A stretch of 64,000 nt of DNA from Salibacterium qingdaonense (lineage in GTDB: Bacteria; Bacillota; Bacilli; Bacillales; Marinococcaceae). Position numbers and translations under genes: made by a program. Under the pieces are notes generated by a model that ran no database searches, had not been told where the DNA came from, and saw only the letters and a list, made by a program, of their open reading frames with translations. Below, in pieces: positions 1-12,310 of this stretch. The stretch lies in NCBI RefSeq assembly GCF_900114715.1, contig NZ_FOTY01000013.1, positions 1-64,000 of the forward strand, written 5' to 3'. Each line of letters begins with the position of its first letter. Positions within the stretch are counted from its first letter, which is position 1.

Positions 1-142
1 TTTTGGTCAACTTCATCATAACGGAATAACGATGGCTTTAGCTATACCTTTAACTATGCCTTTAGCTGTTGCATTTAATTTTACAATCAAGCAAAATTTA
101 TGTAAGAGAGATAATCCTCCAAAAAGCTTGACAAATAGATAG
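1..142 (+). CDS. possible 3' end of an upstream ORF (unrecognised)
   Basis: A reading frame open from the window edge (codons beginning at base 2) runs to a TAG at 140-142. The roughly 46 visible residues include a hydrophobic run with repeated Leu/Pro/Ala. The stretch is clearly more AT-rich than the genes that follow. I recognise no family. It could be the tail of a real gene or chance, since only the end is visible. Confidence 0.2.
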   Translation, partial: FGQLHHNGITMALAIPLTMPLAVAFNFTIKQNLCKRDNPPKSLTNR

Positions 143-202
143 TGTAACCGCATTCAAATACAATGTCTCTTTTTGAATCGTCTAATAATTTTAAAAAAGG
201 GA

Positions 203-231
203 TTGACCGAAAGCTTTAACCGGCGTATTAT
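203..231 (+). promoter_or_regulatory. sigma-A type promoter of ilvE
   Basis: TTGACC at 203-208 and TATTAT at 226-231 are separated by 17 bases, a good housekeeping promoter geometry about 100 bases ahead of ilvE. No better pair is seen: the TTGACA at 128-133 has no -10 element at proper spacing. Confidence 0.55.
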
Positions 232-259
232 AAATGTCAAACACGTAATTGACACGGAT

Positions 260-274
260 AATTTTCAGAATAAC
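260..274 (+). promoter_or_regulatory. CodY-like box downstream of the ilvE promoter
   Basis: AATTTTCAGAATAAC matches the known CodY consensus AATTTTCWGAAAATT at 12 of 15 positions. It sits just past the predicted transcription start, a place where CodY would block elongation or initiation. CodY repression of branched-chain amino acid genes under GTP and isoleucine sufficiency is established in Bacillus. The assignment here is by motif only. Confidence 0.5.
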
Positions 275-326
275 CATGCATTTACGTTACCGTTTAATAT
301 TGAAGAAACATCAGAGGTGATCGGGC

Positions 327-1232
327 ATGGGGGAACAATGGATTTATCTGGACGGAGAATTTGTTGAAAAAGAAAATGCGAAAATTTCCGTTTTTGATCA
401 TGGTTTTCTCTATGGTGACGGTGTGTTTGAAGGTATCCGTGTCTATAACGGCAATGTCTACAAACTTGATGAACACCTTGTCCGCCTTTATAATTCCGCA
501 AAGTCGATAATGCTTGACATTCCGTACACGAAACAGGACCTTACAGACATTATTGTGGAGACGCTGAAAAAGAACGATCTTCGCGATGCCTATATCCGTC
601 TTGTCGTTTCACGCGGCGTCGGGAACCTTGGACTGGATCCGGCATCGTGTGCGCGCCCGCAGCTTGTCGTCATTGCGGAAAAACTCGCTATTTACCCGAA
701 AGAGTTTTATGAAAAGGGTCTGGATATCGTCACCGTTGCAACAAGAAGAAACCGCCCGGATGTATTGAGCCCTAAAGTAAAATCGTTGAATTATCTAAAT
801 AATATTCTTGTGAAGATTGAAGCTGGTCTAGCCGGTGTGAACGAAGCGTTGATGCTGAATAATGAAGGATATGTAGCGGAAGGCTCCGCAGACAACATTT
901 TTATTCTGCGTGAAGGAGTGCTGTATACCCCTCCCGGCTACGTGGGAGCTCTTGAAGGAATAACCCGCCAGGCCATTGTTGAACTTGCCGGTGAAATGGG
1001 TTATGATTTAAGAGAGGAACCTTTCACACGGCACGATGTATACACGGCCGATGAAGTATTTCTTACCGGAACAGCTGCTGAAGTCATTGCTGTCATTAAG
1101 GTGGACGGCCGCATTATCGGCGACGGGAAGCCGGGTCCTGAAACACAACGGATTCTGGAAGCATTCCGTGGGAAAGTGGAAAAGGACGGCGTGAAGATTG
1201 AAGCGTCCCGTTCAGAAATGGAAATAAGCTGA
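327..1232 (+). CDS. ilvE: branched-chain amino acid aminotransferase IlvE
   Basis: Catalyses the last step of valine, leucine and isoleucine synthesis, moving an amino group from glutamate to the branched 2-oxo acids with PLP. The 301-residue length and fold-type IV features fit the short IlvE class. Visible are an N-terminal WIYLDGEFV start, a glycine-rich GDGVFEGIR motif near residue 35 and the PLP-binding lysine about residue 152 in VKSLNYLNN. The ATG follows a GAGGTGAT Shine-Dalgarno. The gene lies just upstream of the T-box for ilvB-leuD, so it has its own promoter and CodY-like box outside T-box control, although readthrough into the leader is possible because no separate terminator is seen after it. 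Confidence 0.95.
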   Translation: MGEQWIYLDGEFVEKENAKISVFDHGFLYGDGVFEGIRVYNGNVYKLDEHLVRLYNSAKSIMLDIPYTKQDLTDIIVETLKKNDLRDAYIRLVVSRGVGNLGLDPASCARPQLVVIAEKLAIYPKEFYEKGLDIVTVATRRNRPDVLSPKVKSLNYLNNILVKIEAGLAGVNEALMLNNEGYVAEGSADNIFILREGVLYTPPGYVGALEGITRQAIVELAGEMGYDLREEPFTRHDVYTADEVFLTGTAAEVIAVIKVDGRIIGDGKPGPETQRILEAFRGKVEKDGVKIEASRSEMEIS

Positions 1233-1284
1233 AACAGCCCGGGGACAATCCCTGCTGCATATACGATAACAACTAAATGATGGA

Positions 1285-1586
1285 ATACGCTGAAGAGGAC
1301 CATTAGTCTACAGTCCGGCCTTTACAGAGATCCGTGGAAGCTGAGAAACGGAACTGCCGCTGTAGATGAACTCCCCTCTGAGTGCCTGTGTGAAAGCTTT
1401 AATGCCGGTAATACAGGCCGGGTGCAGCAACGTACACTTCACCCGTTATCATAACAGGCAGAACATGGCAGTCGTTCTGCCGCCAAGGCGGTTTTAACCG
1501 CAAAAAAGGGTGGTACCGTGGAAAGAAGTCTTTTCGCCCCTTTAACTGGAGTCATTCCAGTTGAAGGGCGGAAAGACTTTTTTATT
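1285..1586 (+). promoter_or_regulatory. T-box leader (leucine type) of the ilv-leu operon
   Basis: The conserved T-box AGGGTGGTACCGTG lies at 1507-1520. It is followed by a long intrinsic terminator, with arms 1526-1550 and 1556-1579 and then a T run. In Stem I, CTACAG pairs with CTGTAG and AGAGG with CCTCT. The 3' side of the internal loop between them reads GAACTC, giving a CTC leucine specifier. That matches the ilv-leu leaders known in Bacillus, where uncharged tRNA-Leu stabilises the antiterminator. The specifier was folded by eye, and the base after CTC is not the usual purine. I see no convincing separate promoter between ilvE and the leader. Confidence 0.9.
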
Positions 1587-1635
1587 TCAAATGTTTTAAG
1601 GACTAAACAAAACCAGGTATAAGGAGGAAGCAGAG

Positions 1636-3359
1636 ATGGGACCAGAGACAGAAGAAATGCAGGGCCGTGAGCTCAAAGATGAAAACCAGGAAATGACGGG
1701 AGCGAGCATGCTTATTCAGGCGCTTGCCCGTGAGAATGTCGATGTCATCTTCGGCTATCCGGGCGGTGCCAATTTAACCACGTACGATGAGATTTACAGA
1801 ACAGGAATGCATCATGTGCTTGCCCGTCATGAGCAGGGGGCGGTACATGCAGCGGAAGGGTATGCCAGAGTTTCCGGAAACCCCGGAGTCTGTGTCGTCA
1901 CCTCAGGTCCCGGGGCAACCAACGTTGTCACAGGCATAGCCGATGCCATGATTGACTCGCTTCCTCTCGTTGTTATTACCGGCCAGGTGGCAACCAATGC
2001 AATCGGCACGGACGCTTTTCAGGAGGCGGACGTTATCGGAGTGACGATGCCGATTACGAAACACAATTTTCAGGCACGGGAAGTAGAGGACCTTCCGCGT
2101 ATGATTAAGGAAGCCTTTCACATTGCTTCTACCGGCCGGCCTGGTCCTGTGTTAATCGATCTGCCAAAAGATATTGCGGCAGCTTCCGGTTTTTTCAACT
2201 ACAATCAACCGGTAGAACTTCCTGGATATCAACCGACTGTCATTCCCAACAAGCTTCAAATCAAGAAGCTTGCCGATGCGGTAAGTGAAGCAGATAGACC
2301 GGTTGTTCTGACCGGCGCCGGTGTGCTTCATGCACACGGGTCAGATGAACTCTATGACTATATAACGAAACAGCAGCTCCCTGTTGCCAGCACACTGCTT
2401 GGTCTCGGTGCTTTCCCGGGAACCCACGAACTGTCTCTTGGTATGGTCGGCATGCACGGTACCTACACCGCAAACATGGCTTTGCATGAATCCGATCTTT
2501 TAATCAGTATCGGTGCACGCTTTGATGACAGGGTGACGGGGGCACTTAAGCACTTCGCGCCGAATGCCAAGGTCGCCCATATTGATATCGATCCGGCCGA
2601 AATCGGCAAAAACATCGAAACACAGATTCCTGTAGTAGGGGATGCAAAAGAAGCACTGCGGATGCTCAATGAATATAACGGCACCCCCGGTGAATTTTCG
2701 GAATGGAAACAACAGCTCCAGGCATGGCAGGAAGAATACCCGCTCTGGTATCACGAAGAGAAAGATTTTCTTAAGCCACAGCATCTCATGGAAATGATTT
2801 ATGAAGAAACAAAAGGAGAGGCTGTTGTCACGACAGACGTCGGACAGCATCAGATGTGGGCTGCCCAGTACTATAAATTTGACCGGCCCGACTGCTGGGT
2901 AACTTCCGGCGGGCTGGGTACCATGGGTTTTGGCTTTCCCGCAGCTATCGGTGCTCAGTTTGCCGCACCGGACCGGCAGGTTGTAGCCGTGCTTGGCGAT
3001 GCCGGATTCCAGATGACGGCACAGGAAATGTCCATTCTGCAGGAATTGAACCTGCCGGTAAAAATCATTCTCGTGAACAATGCTTCCCTCGGCATGGTCC
3101 GCCAGTGGCAGGAATTATTCTATGAACAACGCTATTCGAACTCTGTTTTCCCGATTCAGCCGGACTTTGTAAAGATGGCGGAAGCCTATAACATCAAAGG
3201 CTGGAAAATAGAGAACCCGGGTGACATGCAGGAGGTGCTGCGTGAAGCGCTTGCCCATTCCGGCCCGGTGCTGATGGACTGCCGGGTGGAAAAAGAAGAA
3301 AATGTCTATCCGATGATCGCGCCCGGAAAAGGCCATCATGAAATGGAGGGGATTAAACC

Positions 3360-3363
<4 letters not shown>
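1636..3363 (+). CDS. ilvB: acetolactate synthase large subunit
   Basis: Condenses two pyruvates, or pyruvate with 2-oxobutyrate, using thiamine diphosphate: the first common step of branched-chain amino acid synthesis. At 575 residues it has the three-domain TPP enzyme layout. The N-terminal PYR domain carries the FGYPGG motif and catalytic glutamate region ([15 protein letters not shown]). The middle domain binds FAD-type cofactor, and the C-terminal PP domain has GDAGFQM followed by NN for Mg-TPP. AAGGAGG lies 9 bases before the ATG. It is the first gene after the T-box terminator and overlaps ilvN by 4 bases (GTGA), implying translational coupling of the two subunits. Confidence 0.96.
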
Positions 3364-4911
<1,548 letters not shown>

Positions 4912-4927
4912 AAAGGAGTGGTGGCAA

Positions 4928-6475
4928 GTGCGGAAGGTCAATGTTTTTGATACAACGCTTCGTGACGGAGAACAGGCCCCGGGTGTGAATTTTAATTTTG
5001 ATGAAAAGATGCAGATTGCCTCCCAGCTGGAACGCCTCGGTGTCGATATTATCGAGGCCGGGTTCCCGGCCTCATCCAACGGTTCGTTTGAATCGGTGAA
5101 AAATATCGCTGATACGGTAAAGGGAAGTTCTGTCACAGGTCTTTCCCGCACCGTGACAAAAGATATCGATACAGCCTGGGAAGCGTTGAAAGGCGGCGAA
5201 GAGCCGAGACTGCACATCTTTATCGGCACGTCACCGATTCATATGGAGCATAAACTTCGTATGACACCGGAACAGGTAATAGAAAATTCTGTGGAAGCGG
5301 TGAAACATGCAAAGAAGAAATTCCCGCATGTGCAGTGGTCTGCAGAAGATGCCTGCCGCTCCGATCTTGACTTTCTCGTAAAGATCATTGAAAAAGTTAT
5401 TGATGCCGGTGCTGAAGTGATTAACCTGCCGGACACCGTCGGGTATGTCACCCAGGATGAAATCCGCCGCCTTTTCCGCTATATCAAGGAAAATGTTCCT
5501 AACTCGGATAAAGCGATATTGTCCACGCACTGCCACGATGACCTCGGTATGGCAACAGCTAATTCCCTGGCTGCACTGGAAGCCGGAGCCGGACAGGTGG
5601 AGGGAACCATCAACGGCATCGGGGAACGTGCCGGCAATGCTTCACTCGAGGAAATTGCTGTAGCACTGAAGATCCGCAATGACTACTACAAGGCCGAAAC
5701 CGGTCTGACTCTGAATGAAATCAAACGGACCAGCACCATGATCAGTAAACTGTCTGGTATGATGGTTCCCAGTAATAAAGCGGTCGTCGGGGACAACGCA
5801 TTTGCTCATGAATCCGGCATTCATCAAGATGGTGTGCTGAAAAACAGTTCCACCTATGAAATCATCACACCTGACCTTGTCGGAGTGAATGCCAACCGAA
5901 TGGTGCTCGGCAAATTGTCCGGTCTGCATGCGTTCAAGAATAAAATCGAATCACTCGGTTATCAGGCATCGGAAGAAGAACTCAAAAAAGTGTTTAAAGA
6001 ATTTAAATCACTGGCAGACAAGAAAAGTGAAATAACGGATGAAGATATTATGGCACTGATGTCAGAAGAAAAAGCCGGAGAATCCGTCAGCTACTACGAG
6101 GTGCAGACACTGCAGGTGAATTACGGCACCACCAACATTCCAACGGCGACTGTAACGCTGAAAAATCCGGATGGTGAAACGATTCAGGATGCAGCAACAG
6201 GATCCGGCAGTGTGGAAGCTGTATACCAAACCATTGAACGAATGATCGGAGGACATGCGGATTTGAAAGATTACCGCATTCAATCCATTACCGGTGGACG
6301 TGATGCTCTTGCTGAAGTTTATGTACTGATGGATTATGAAGGAGAGGAAGTTTCCGGGCGCGGCACTGCAAATGATGTTCTGGAAGCTTCCGCCCGGGCT
6401 TATATCAATGCAATCAACCGTGCCCTCAACTATCAGGACGGACGTGATCTTCAGGCCGAAAAAGTAAATGTGTGA
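4928..6475 (+). CDS. leuA: 2-isopropylmalate synthase
   Basis: Commits 2-oxoisovalerate to leucine by condensing it with acetyl-CoA. The N-terminal TIM barrel of the HMGL family starts with [12 protein letters not shown], and the HCHDDLGMA metal motif lies near residue 205. The C-terminal LeuA dimer domain (from about residue 390) binds leucine for feedback control. The open frame extends to 4895 inside ilvC, but the GTG at 4928 is preceded by GAAAGGAGTG and gives the standard N-terminus and 515 residues. Its last 4 bases overlap an in-frame ATG too far upstream to be the leuB start. Confidence 0.95.
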   Translation: MRKVNVFDTTLRDGEQAPGVNFNFDEKMQIASQLERLGVDIIEAGFPASSNGSFESVKNIADTVKGSSVTGLSRTVTKDIDTAWEALKGGEEPRLHIFIGTSPIHMEHKLRMTPEQVIENSVEAVKHAKKKFPHVQWSAEDACRSDLDFLVKIIEKVIDAGAEVINLPDTVGYVTQDEIRRLFRYIKENVPNSDKAILSTHCHDDLGMATANSLAALEAGAGQVEGTINGIGERAGNASLEEIAVALKIRNDYYKAETGLTLNEIKRTSTMISKLSGMMVPSNKAVVGDNAFAHESGIHQDGVLKNSSTYEIITPDLVGVNANRMVLGKLSGLHAFKNKIESLGYQASEEELKKVFKEFKSLADKKSEITDEDIMALMSEEKAGESVSYYEVQTLQVNYGTTNIPTATVTLKNPDGETIQDAATGSGSVEAVYQTIERMIGGHADLKDYRIQSITGGRDALAEVYVLMDYEGEEVSGRGTANDVLEASARAYINAINRALNYQDGRDLQAEKVNV

Positions 6476-6513
6476 CACCGGCCGGCAACGAAAGCTGTAA
6501 GGGAGAGAAGACG

Positions 6514-7590
6514 ATGAAGAAAACAATTACCGTTCTTCCGGGAGATGGAATCGGCCTGGAAGTTGTAAAAGCTACCACCACTGTACTGGATAAAGTCGCA
6601 GCGCTTTACGGTCATGAATTTGAATATAAGTATGCCGATATCGGTGGAACAGCTATCGACAAACATGAAAACCCACTTCCACAGGAAACAGTTGACACAT
6701 GTAAAAGCAGTGACGGCGTCCTGCTTGGAGCGGTAGGTGGTCCGAAATGGGAGAACCACTCTTCCGGATTGCGTCCCGAACAGGGACTTCTCGGTATCCG
6801 CAAAGCACTTCAGCTTTTTGCAAATCTTCGCCCCGTGACCGGTCATGAAAGTCTGACGGACGCTTCCAGTCTGAAAAAAGAAGTGGTTGATAATGTAGAC
6901 CTCATGATTTTAAGGGAACTGACCGGTGGTATATATTTCGGCAGCCCGCAGGAACGCAGACAGGTGGACGGAGAAGAAGCAGCGCTTGATACGATGATTT
7001 ATAAAAAATCCGAGATTGCGAGAATTGTCCGCCAGGGTTTTGAAATGGCACAGCTCCGACGCAATAAACTAACGTCGGTCGATAAAGCAAATGTGCTGGA
7101 ATCGAGCCGGCTCTGGCGTGAAACGGTCGAAGAAATAAAAGGAGACTATCCGGATGTGGAAGTCGAGCACATGCTGGTCGATAATGCCGCCATGCAGATT
7201 ATCCGTGAGCCTAAACAGTTTGATGTGATGGTAACCGGTAATATGTTTGGTGATATTTTAAGCGATGCCGCTTCGATGCTTACCGGCTCGCTCGGCATGC
7301 TGCCCTCAGCAAGTATCGGGGAACAGCCGCCTGGGCTTTATGAACCGGTTCACGGTTCTGCTCCTGATATTGAAGGACAGAACAAAGCCAATCCGCTCGC
7401 CATGATTTCCTCGGCGGCCATGATGCTGAAGTATTCATTTAAAATGACCGAAGAAGCTGACGCTCTGGATCAGGCAGTCTCTGACGTGCTGAGTGCAGGC
7501 CATCGTACAGGCGATATTGCGAAAGAAGGCGAAACCGCGCTGTCTACAGATGAAATGACAAATAAAGTAATTGAAGTAATGAAAAAATAA
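6514..7590 (+). CDS. leuB: 3-isopropylmalate dehydrogenase
   Basis: Oxidative decarboxylation of 3-isopropylmalate with NAD+, third step of the leucine branch. The 358 residues from ATG 6514 begin with the family motif ITVLPGDGIG. The ELTGGIYFG substrate-site motif, the conserved lysine/aspartate region (VDNAAMQ) and GSAPDI near residue 285 are all visible. The frame opens earlier at 6472, but AAGGGAGAG at 6499-6507 marks 6514. Fifth gene of the operon. Confidence 0.96.
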   Translation: MKKTITVLPGDGIGLEVVKATTTVLDKVAALYGHEFEYKYADIGGTAIDKHENPLPQETVDTCKSSDGVLLGAVGGPKWENHSSGLRPEQGLLGIRKALQLFANLRPVTGHESLTDASSLKKEVVDNVDLMILRELTGGIYFGSPQERRQVDGEEAALDTMIYKKSEIARIVRQGFEMAQLRRNKLTSVDKANVLESSRLWRETVEEIKGDYPDVEVEHMLVDNAAMQIIREPKQFDVMVTGNMFGDILSDAASMLTGSLGMLPSASIGEQPPGLYEPVHGSAPDIEGQNKANPLAMISSAAMMLKYSFKMTEEADALDQAVSDVLSAGHRTGDIAKEGETALSTDEMTNKVIEVMKK

Positions 7591-7627
7591 CCGGGAAAAC
7601 CGGGGGAGGTAAAGTGAGGGAAGCGGA

Positions 7628-9043
7628 ATGAAACCAAAAACAATAATTGAAAAAATCTGGGAGGAGCATAAAGTACACTCAGAAGAAGGAAAACCGGATT
7701 TGATGTATGTTGACCTGCAGATGGTACACGAAGTGACATCTCCACAGGCATTTGAAGGGCTGCGTCTTTCAGGACGGAAAGTCCGCCGCCCGGATTTGAC
7801 GTTTGCGACAATGGACCACAACGTACCGACGGAAAACAGATCTTCCATCACCGATGCTGTATCCAAAAAGCAGATGGAAACCCTGACAAATAACTGTAAT
7901 GAATTCGGAGTGGAAATTGCGGATTTAAACAGCCCGAATAATGGTATTGTGCATATTATCGGGCCTGAACTGGGCCTTACCCAGCCGGGTAAAATTATTG
8001 TCTGCGGCGACAGCCATACGTCTACTCACGGCGCGTTCGGTGCGCTTGCTTTTGGTATCGGAACAAGTGAAGTGGAACACACGCTTGCCACCCAGACGCT
8101 GTGGCAGTCACCACCTAAAACAATGGAAGTACGCGTCAACGGACGTTTGAATCCGGGAGCAACGGCGAAGGATATTATTCTTGCTGTCATCGCTAAACAC
8201 GGGGTGGATTTTGGTACAGGGCACGTACTGGAATACACCGGGGAAGCCATCCGTGGTTTAACGATGGAAGAACGCATGACCATCTGTAACATGTCCATTG
8301 AAGCAGGTGCAAGAGCCGGCTTAATCAGTCCGGACCAGGTAACGTTTGATTATCTGGAAGGACGCAGACACGTTCCTGAAGGCGAAGCGTTCAACGAAAA
8401 AGTGGAAGAATGGCAGGCGCTTGCCACTGACGAAGGCGCGGAATACGACGCTGTTGTGGAAATTGACAGTGAAGAGATTCAACCGATGGTGACATGGGGA
8501 ACAAACCCGTCTCAAGGTGTCGGGATTCATGGCACCGTTCCTTCGCCGGAAGACGCGCAGACGGGCGCAGAACGCAAAGCCATTGAGCAGTCCCTTGAGT
8601 ATATGGATCTGGAACCGGGCACGAAGATGACAGACATCCACATCCAGCATGTATTTCTTGGTTCCTGTACGAATGCCCGTATCAGCGACCTCCGCGCTGC
8701 TGCCAAAATCGCAGAAGGCCGGACCGTGGCAGATGGTGTGCGCGCTATGGTTGTTCCTGGATCGCAGCAGGTAAAAATGCAGGCGGAAGAAGAAGGGCTG
8801 GATAAAATCTTTAAAGATGCCGGTTTTGACTGGAGACAGTCCGGCTGCAGCATGTGTCTGAGTATGAATCCTGACTTTGTTCCGGAAGGGGAGCGCTGCG
8901 CGTCTACCTCCAACCGTAACTTTGAAGGACGCCAGGGTAAAGGCGCAAGAACACATCTTGTCAGCCCGGCTATGGCAGCAGCTGCCGCTATTGCCGGACG
9001 GTTTGTTGATATCCGGTATCTGGATGAAGCAGTAACGAACTAA
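7628..9043 (+). CDS. leuC: 3-isopropylmalate dehydratase large subunit
   Basis: With LeuD it isomerises 2- to 3-isopropylmalate. A member of the aconitase family at 471 residues. The three [4Fe-4S] ligands are visible as Cys347 (GSCTN) and Cys407/Cys410 (CSMC), and [10 protein letters not shown] lies near residue 128. Co-transcribed with leuB (37-base gap) and leuD (28-base gap). Confidence 0.96.
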   Translation: MKPKTIIEKIWEEHKVHSEEGKPDLMYVDLQMVHEVTSPQAFEGLRLSGRKVRRPDLTFATMDHNVPTENRSSITDAVSKKQMETLTNNCNEFGVEIADLNSPNNGIVHIIGPELGLTQPGKIIVCGDSHTSTHGAFGALAFGIGTSEVEHTLATQTLWQSPPKTMEVRVNGRLNPGATAKDIILAVIAKHGVDFGTGHVLEYTGEAIRGLTMEERMTICNMSIEAGARAGLISPDQVTFDYLEGRRHVPEGEAFNEKVEEWQALATDEGAEYDAVVEIDSEEIQPMVTWGTNPSQGVGIHGTVPSPEDAQTGAERKAIEQSLEYMDLEPGTKMTDIHIQHVFLGSCTNARISDLRAAAKIAEGRTVADGVRAMVVPGSQQVKMQAEEEGLDKIFKDAGFDWRQSGCSMCLSMNPDFVPEGERCASTSNRNFEGRQGKGARTHLVSPAMAAAAAIAGRFVDIRYLDEAVTN

Positions 9044-9071
9044 TAATCTATGAAGAAATGGGGGAACGAAA

Positions 9072-9659
9072 ATGGAACCACTCGTGATACACACTGGGAA
9101 TACGGCGGTTTTACCACGTGTCAATGTGGATACGGACCAGATTATTCCAAAACAGTTTTTAAAACGTGTTGAGCGCACCGGCTTCGGACAGTTTTTGTTT
9201 TTTGACTGGAGGTTTCTGGAAGACGGCAGCGACAACCCGGAATTTGAGCTGAACCAGCCTCACGCTGAAGGAGCGACTGTTCTGATTGCCGATCATAACT
9301 TCGGAAGCGGATCTTCCCGGGAACACGCTCCATGGGCACTTCAGGATTATGGATTCCGGGTTATCATTGCACCCAGTTTTGCTGACATTTTCTACAGTAA
9401 CTGCTTCAAAAACGGTATTCTGCCGATACGTCTGGAAGAAGAAAAAGTGTATCGATTGATGGAAAAAGGGAAGAATCAAAAATATGACGTGATGGTCGAT
9501 CTTCCAAACCAAAAAATCACCGATGAACAAGGTTTTGAAGAAACGTTTGAAATCGATAATTACTATAAAGAAATGCTCGTTAACGGTTGGGATGAGATTA
9601 GCATTACACTGCAATATGAAGATAAGATCGATAAGTTTGAGAAAAGCATGAACGTATAA
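9072..9659 (+). CDS. leuD: 3-isopropylmalate dehydratase small subunit
   Basis: Small (swivel-domain) subunit that completes the LeuCD active site. The 195 residues include VDTDQIIPKQFLKR near the N-terminus and the family signature NFGSGSSREHAPWAL around residue 78. Last gene of the ilv-leu operon, followed by an intrinsic terminator at 9718-9749. Confidence 0.96.
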   Translation: MEPLVIHTGNTAVLPRVNVDTDQIIPKQFLKRVERTGFGQFLFFDWRFLEDGSDNPEFELNQPHAEGATVLIADHNFGSGSSREHAPWALQDYGFRVIIAPSFADIFYSNCFKNGILPIRLEEEKVYRLMEKGKNQKYDVMVDLPNQKITDEQGFEETFEIDNYYKEMLVNGWDEISITLQYEDKIDKFEKSMNV

Positions 9660-9717
9660 ACAGAACTCTTTCATTAACGAAAATATTCGTATATGCTAAG
9701 TACCGGGATAAAACAGA

Positions 9718-9749
9718 AAGGCAGCCTGCGTAAAGGCTGCCTTATTTTT
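9718..9749 (+). terminator. intrinsic terminator of the ilv-leu operon
   Basis: Arms AAGGCAGCC (9718-9726) and GGCTGCCTT (9735-9743) form a perfect 9-bp stem with an 8-base loop, followed by ATTTTTC. Confidence 0.85.
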
Positions 9750-9785
9750 CCATGACCATCACGGACAGGAAAGGGGGAGTGCACC

Positions 9786-10793
9786 ATGAAAGAAAAAAAG
9801 GAACCGGAGCACAATATTATTTCTTTTCCAGGCTCGGCGGACCGATTATCGACAAACGGACTGGAAGAACTGAAAAAAGGAAACAAAGAGAAAGCAGTCA
9901 GTTTCTTTTCCGAAGCCCTGCAGCATGACTCTTTTCACGAAGAGGCGTCGTATGGTCTTCTTCTCGGACTTGCAGAAACCGGGAGACTAACAGAAGGAAT
10001 CAAACTGGCAGAGCAGTTGATGGAGGGGAACAATCACAACTATTTCGAGGTGCTCCAGGTGTATGTATCGCTGCTTGCGCAGGCAGGTGAATATCAAAAA
10101 GTGATAACAATCCTTGAAGGTGTTCAGGAAGAACATCGTTTTCCAGTAAAGATGGCAGAGCAGCTGTTTGAACTGCTTGAGTTGTCACGCACCATGGCAG
10201 AAACAACGGTGGAGTCTGACGTGGAAGAAGCACCCCCGGACCGCGACTGGAACCGCGAACTGAAGTCAGGTGGTTCGGAATATAAATTATCCATTCTTCA
10301 GGAAATGAAAGAATATCCCTTTACTTCCGTGGTACCGTCCGTGAAGGTACTCCTCACCGATCCGGAAATATCTCCTCTTTTAAAAAGCATGCTTTTGTTT
10401 TTACTGAAGGATTTTCATATGGACCGGGAAGTCGATATTACGAAACTTGAGCGCACGGGCACGTTTATTCCTGCTTCTCTCCCTTCCCTGGAAGAGAGCT
10501 CTGTGTACATAAAAGCAAGCAGCATTCTTCATGAAGTGCTGGGTCACGAGGAACCGGTCCTGCTTGAACATAGTATGGAACTGCTGAAGGAACTGCTGCT
10601 GTTTTATTATCCTTTTCCACCGCCGCTGCTGACAGCCGGACTGGCCGCGGTGGTTCATGCAGAAGCTGCAGGACGGATCGGATACTCCGTCAAAGCGGAG
10701 GATACAGCGTCCCGTTACAATATTTCCAGCGAAACTTTTTGTGAAGTGAAAGAAGAATATGATACATTAAAAACCGGAATATCACATATATAA
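9786..10793 (+). CDS. ysoA: TPR-repeat protein, YsoA-like
   Basis: A 335-residue soluble protein. Residues about 25-130 read as helical TPR-like hairpins (GLEELKKGNKEKAVSFFSEAL, then a second unit around AEQLMEG and a third at AGEYQKVITILEG). The C-terminal half is acidic, helical and unassigned. It lies between leuD and tig, the position of ysoA in B. subtilis, which supports the name. TPR proteins are protein-binding scaffolds, but no partner or function can be read from the sequence. GGGGGAG precedes the ATG. No signal peptide or membrane segment is seen. Confidence 0.8.
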   Translation: MKEKKEPEHNIISFPGSADRLSTNGLEELKKGNKEKAVSFFSEALQHDSFHEEASYGLLLGLAETGRLTEGIKLAEQLMEGNNHNYFEVLQVYVSLLAQAGEYQKVITILEGVQEEHRFPVKMAEQLFELLELSRTMAETTVESDVEEAPPDRDWNRELKSGGSEYKLSILQEMKEYPFTSVVPSVKVLLTDPEISPLLKSMLLFLLKDFHMDREVDITKLERTGTFIPASLPSLEESSVYIKASSILHEVLGHEEPVLLEHSMELLKELLLFYYPFPPPLLTAGLAAVVHAEAAGRIGYSVKAEDTASRYNISSETFCEVKEEYDTLKTGISHI

Positions 10794-10878
10794 AGGCAGC
10801 TTTATTCCGGTGAGAGCCGAGTAGTCCTTTATAAACAGAAATCCGTATTCGAACAGGCTTCCTTATGCCGTTTTTTCA

Positions 10879-10906
10879 TTGAAATGAATATTTGATATGT
10901 TATAAT
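10879..10906 (+). promoter_or_regulatory. sigma-A promoter of tig
   Basis: TTGAAA (10879-10884) and TATAAT (10901-10906) with a 16-base spacer lie about 50 bases before the trigger factor start. Confidence 0.6.
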
Positions 10907-10957
10907 AAGGAGGTTGTGAATACGGAGATAACCTATGAAACTTGGAGGGAAAGATAA

Positions 10958-12301
10958 ATGAGCGCTGAGAATGCCAATTGGGAAAAACAAGAAGGGAACC
11001 AGGGCGTCCTGACAATCGAAGTCGATTCGGAAAAATTTGAAGAAGCACTCGATCAGGCGTTCCAAAAAGTAAGAAAACAGGTGGATATTCCTGGTTTCCG
11101 TAAAGGGAAAGTGCCGCGCAAGCTGTTTGAACAGCGTTTCGGTGTAGAATCTCTTTACCAGGATGCGGTGGACATTGTACTGCCGGATGCTTATTCCGAA
11201 GCCGTCCAGGAAACGCAGATTGAACCGGTCGATCAGCCGGATATTGATATTGAAGAAATTGAAAGAGGAAAAAATCTCGTCTTCAAAGCAACTGTTACCG
11301 TAAAACCGGAAGTAGAGCTGGGTCAGTATAAAGAGCTGGAAGTGGAAGAATTCGACACGTCCGTTTCGGAAGAAGACGTACAGGCAGAACTCGACAAACT
11401 CAAGGAACAGCAGGCAGAGCTTGTTGTTGTTGAGGACGGTGAAGTGCAGGACGGAGATACCGTTGTCATGGACTTCAAAGGGTATGTAGACGGTGAAGCG
11501 TTTGAAGGCGGCGAAGCGGAGAATTATTCGCTCGAAATCGGATCCGGTCAGTTTATTCCCGGGTTTGAAGAACAGATTACCGGCATGACTCCCGGTGAAG
11601 AAAGAGATATCACGATCACCTTCCCAGAAGAGTATCATTCAGAGGAACTCTCCGGAAAAGAAGCTGTGTTTTCCGTGAAGCTTCATGATATTAAACGCAA
11701 AGAACTTCCTGAGATGGATGACGAATTCGCTAAAGATGTGGATGAAGACGTCGAGACATTTGATGAGCTGAAGAAAAAGCAGGAAGACAAGCTGAAGCAT
11801 GATAAAGAGCATGAAAAAGAACATCATGAACGTGATACGGTCGTTGAAAAAGCGGCGGAAAATGCTTCTGCTGATATTCCGGACGCGATGATTTCTTCAG
11901 AATCAGACCGCATGATGCAGGAATTCGACCAACGCCTGCAGTCACAGGGCATGTCTCTTGATATGTATTATCAAGTAGCAGGCACGGACGAAGAAGGCAT
12001 GAAAGAACAGTTCAAAGGCGAAGCGGAAAAACGGGTGAAAATGAACCTCACTCTTGAAGCTGTGGCAGAAGCGGAAAACGTCGAAGCTGACGACGATGAC
12101 GTGGAAAAAGAACTGGACAAAATGGCCGGCACGTATCAGCGGGATAAAGAAGAAATCCGGCAGCTTCTCGCTATGCAGGGCGGTACGGATGCGTTGAAAG
12201 ACGATCTCAAGATTCAGAAGGCGATTGACTTTCTCGTAGAAAACAGCAAGACCGTACCGAAGTCCGAAGAAAATGAAAGCGAAGCAGAAGAGAACGAATA
12301 A
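10958..12301 (+). CDS. tig: trigger factor (ribosome-bound chaperone / prolyl isomerase)
   Basis: Binds ribosomal protein L23 at the exit tunnel and holds nascent chains. The 447-residue protein has the ribosome-binding N-domain with the conserved [17 protein letters not shown] loop (about residues 45-61). A FKBP-type PPIase domain follows (about 160-245; [14 protein letters not shown]...FIPGFEEQ...GMTPGE), then a long helical C-domain. The C-terminal tail is very Glu-rich. Transcribed alone: own promoter upstream, terminator at 12311-12346. Confidence 0.96.
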   Translation: MSAENANWEKQEGNQGVLTIEVDSEKFEEALDQAFQKVRKQVDIPGFRKGKVPRKLFEQRFGVESLYQDAVDIVLPDAYSEAVQETQIEPVDQPDIDIEEIERGKNLVFKATVTVKPEVELGQYKELEVEEFDTSVSEEDVQAELDKLKEQQAELVVVEDGEVQDGDTVVMDFKGYVDGEAFEGGEAENYSLEIGSGQFIPGFEEQITGMTPGEERDITITFPEEYHSEELSGKEAVFSVKLHDIKRKELPEMDDEFAKDVDEDVETFDELKKKQEDKLKHDKEHEKEHHERDTVVEKAAENASADIPDAMISSESDRMMQEFDQRLQSQGMSLDMYYQVAGTDEEGMKEQFKGEAEKRVKMNLTLEAVAEAENVEADDDDVEKELDKMAGTYQRDKEEIRQLLAMQGGTDALKDDLKIQKAIDFLVENSKTVPKSEENESEAEENE

Positions 12302-12310
12302 AGGAAGTTA

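Noticed and set aside
128-164. Promoter TTGACA (128) with TACAAT (159)
   Set aside because: The spacer is 25 bases, too long; the pair at 203/226 is properly spaced.
8321-9235. 304-residue open frame on the minus strand opposite leuC/leuD
   Set aside because: Lies fully antisense to well-supported genes, spans the leuC-leuD junction, has no ribosome site and shows no recognisable domain; a composition shadow.
10829-11638. 269-residue minus-strand frame opposite tig
   Set aside because: Antisense to the conserved trigger factor gene with Phe/Leu-rich nonsense typical of reversed Glu/Lys-rich coding sequence.
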